64,000 bases of DNA from Sorex araneus (taxonomy: Eukaryota > Chordata > Mammalia > Eulipotyphla > Soricidae). Where the stretch lies: positions 146,996,746 through 147,060,745 of the forward strand of contig NC_073304.1 of the NCBI RefSeq assembly GCF_027595985.1, given 5' to 3'. The translations under genes and the position numbers were made by a program. Position 1 is the first letter of the stretch, and every line of letters starts with the position of its first letter. Of this stretch, positions 63,936 to 64,000 are shown piece by piece. The notes under the pieces are model-generated. The model searched no databases. It was not told where the DNA came from and worked only from the letters and a program-made list of their open reading frames with translations.

Positions 63936-64000
63936 GGGTCCAGAAAGGTAGTACAGTAGGTAGGGCACTTGTCTTATACTCAGCCATTCAGTTCAATCCC
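63936..64000 (+). mobile_element. SOR-type SINE, cut by the window edge
   Basis: gccggggtccagaaaggtag, agtaggtagggcacttgtc and cagttcaatccc: the head and B-box side of a plus-strand copy. Confidence 0.75.

Overview
The window is mammalian nuclear DNA: intron-rich, AT-rich apart from one CpG island, and full of retroposons. A tRNA-derived SINE occurs more than 40 times. Its head carries A-box and B-box promoter motifs and its commonest body ends in 'gtgtgaccc' plus an A-rich tail. I recognise it as the SOR-type SINE of shrews, so a shrew (Soricidae, probably Sorex or a relative) is my inference; the SINE itself is read directly from the sequence.

Two protein genes sit head to head around a CpG island at about 35.3-36.0 kb. 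GDAP2 runs leftward (minus strand). Five coding exons (residues 1-212, the macro-domain half) lie between 26516 and 3632, and the CRAL-TRIO half lies beyond the left edge. WDR3 runs rightward (plus strand). Seventeen coding exons (residues 1-672 of a protein that is 943 residues in human) lie between 37606 and 63903, and the rest lies beyond the right edge. All exon joins were checked by hand for GT/AG sites and reading phase, and all are open. The order and orientation match human 1p12.

Layout: 1-3.6 kb, GDAP2 intron with old LINE pieces; 3.6-26.6 kb, GDAP2 exons separated by long introns holding two LTR-like paralogues (4.0-5.1 and 9.8-10.85 kb), two copies of a composite L1-tailed repeat (5.1-6.05 and 14.76-15.74 kb) and one nearly complete but broken L1 (17.88-23.29 kb) with a 14-bp target-site duplication; 26.6-35.5 kb, GDAP2 intron 1, with a 5'-truncated L1 at 30.6 kb and an unresolved GC-rich block at 32.0-32.7 kb; 35.3-36.0 kb, shared promoter; 36-64 kb, WDR3 with many SINEs and a 40-bp minisatellite with higher-order structure in the intron at 53.56-54.32 kb.

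Functionally, WDR3 (yeast Utp12/Dip2) belongs to the UTP-B module of the small-subunit processome in the nucleolus, and GDAP2 is a macro/CRAL-TRIO protein. They share a promoter; nothing in the sequence shows that they work in one pathway. I found no bacterial-type system, CRISPR array, stand-alone tRNA or rRNA gene. The most interesting material is the structure of the repeats. Repeat boundaries are hand-placed and usually good to 5-20 bases.
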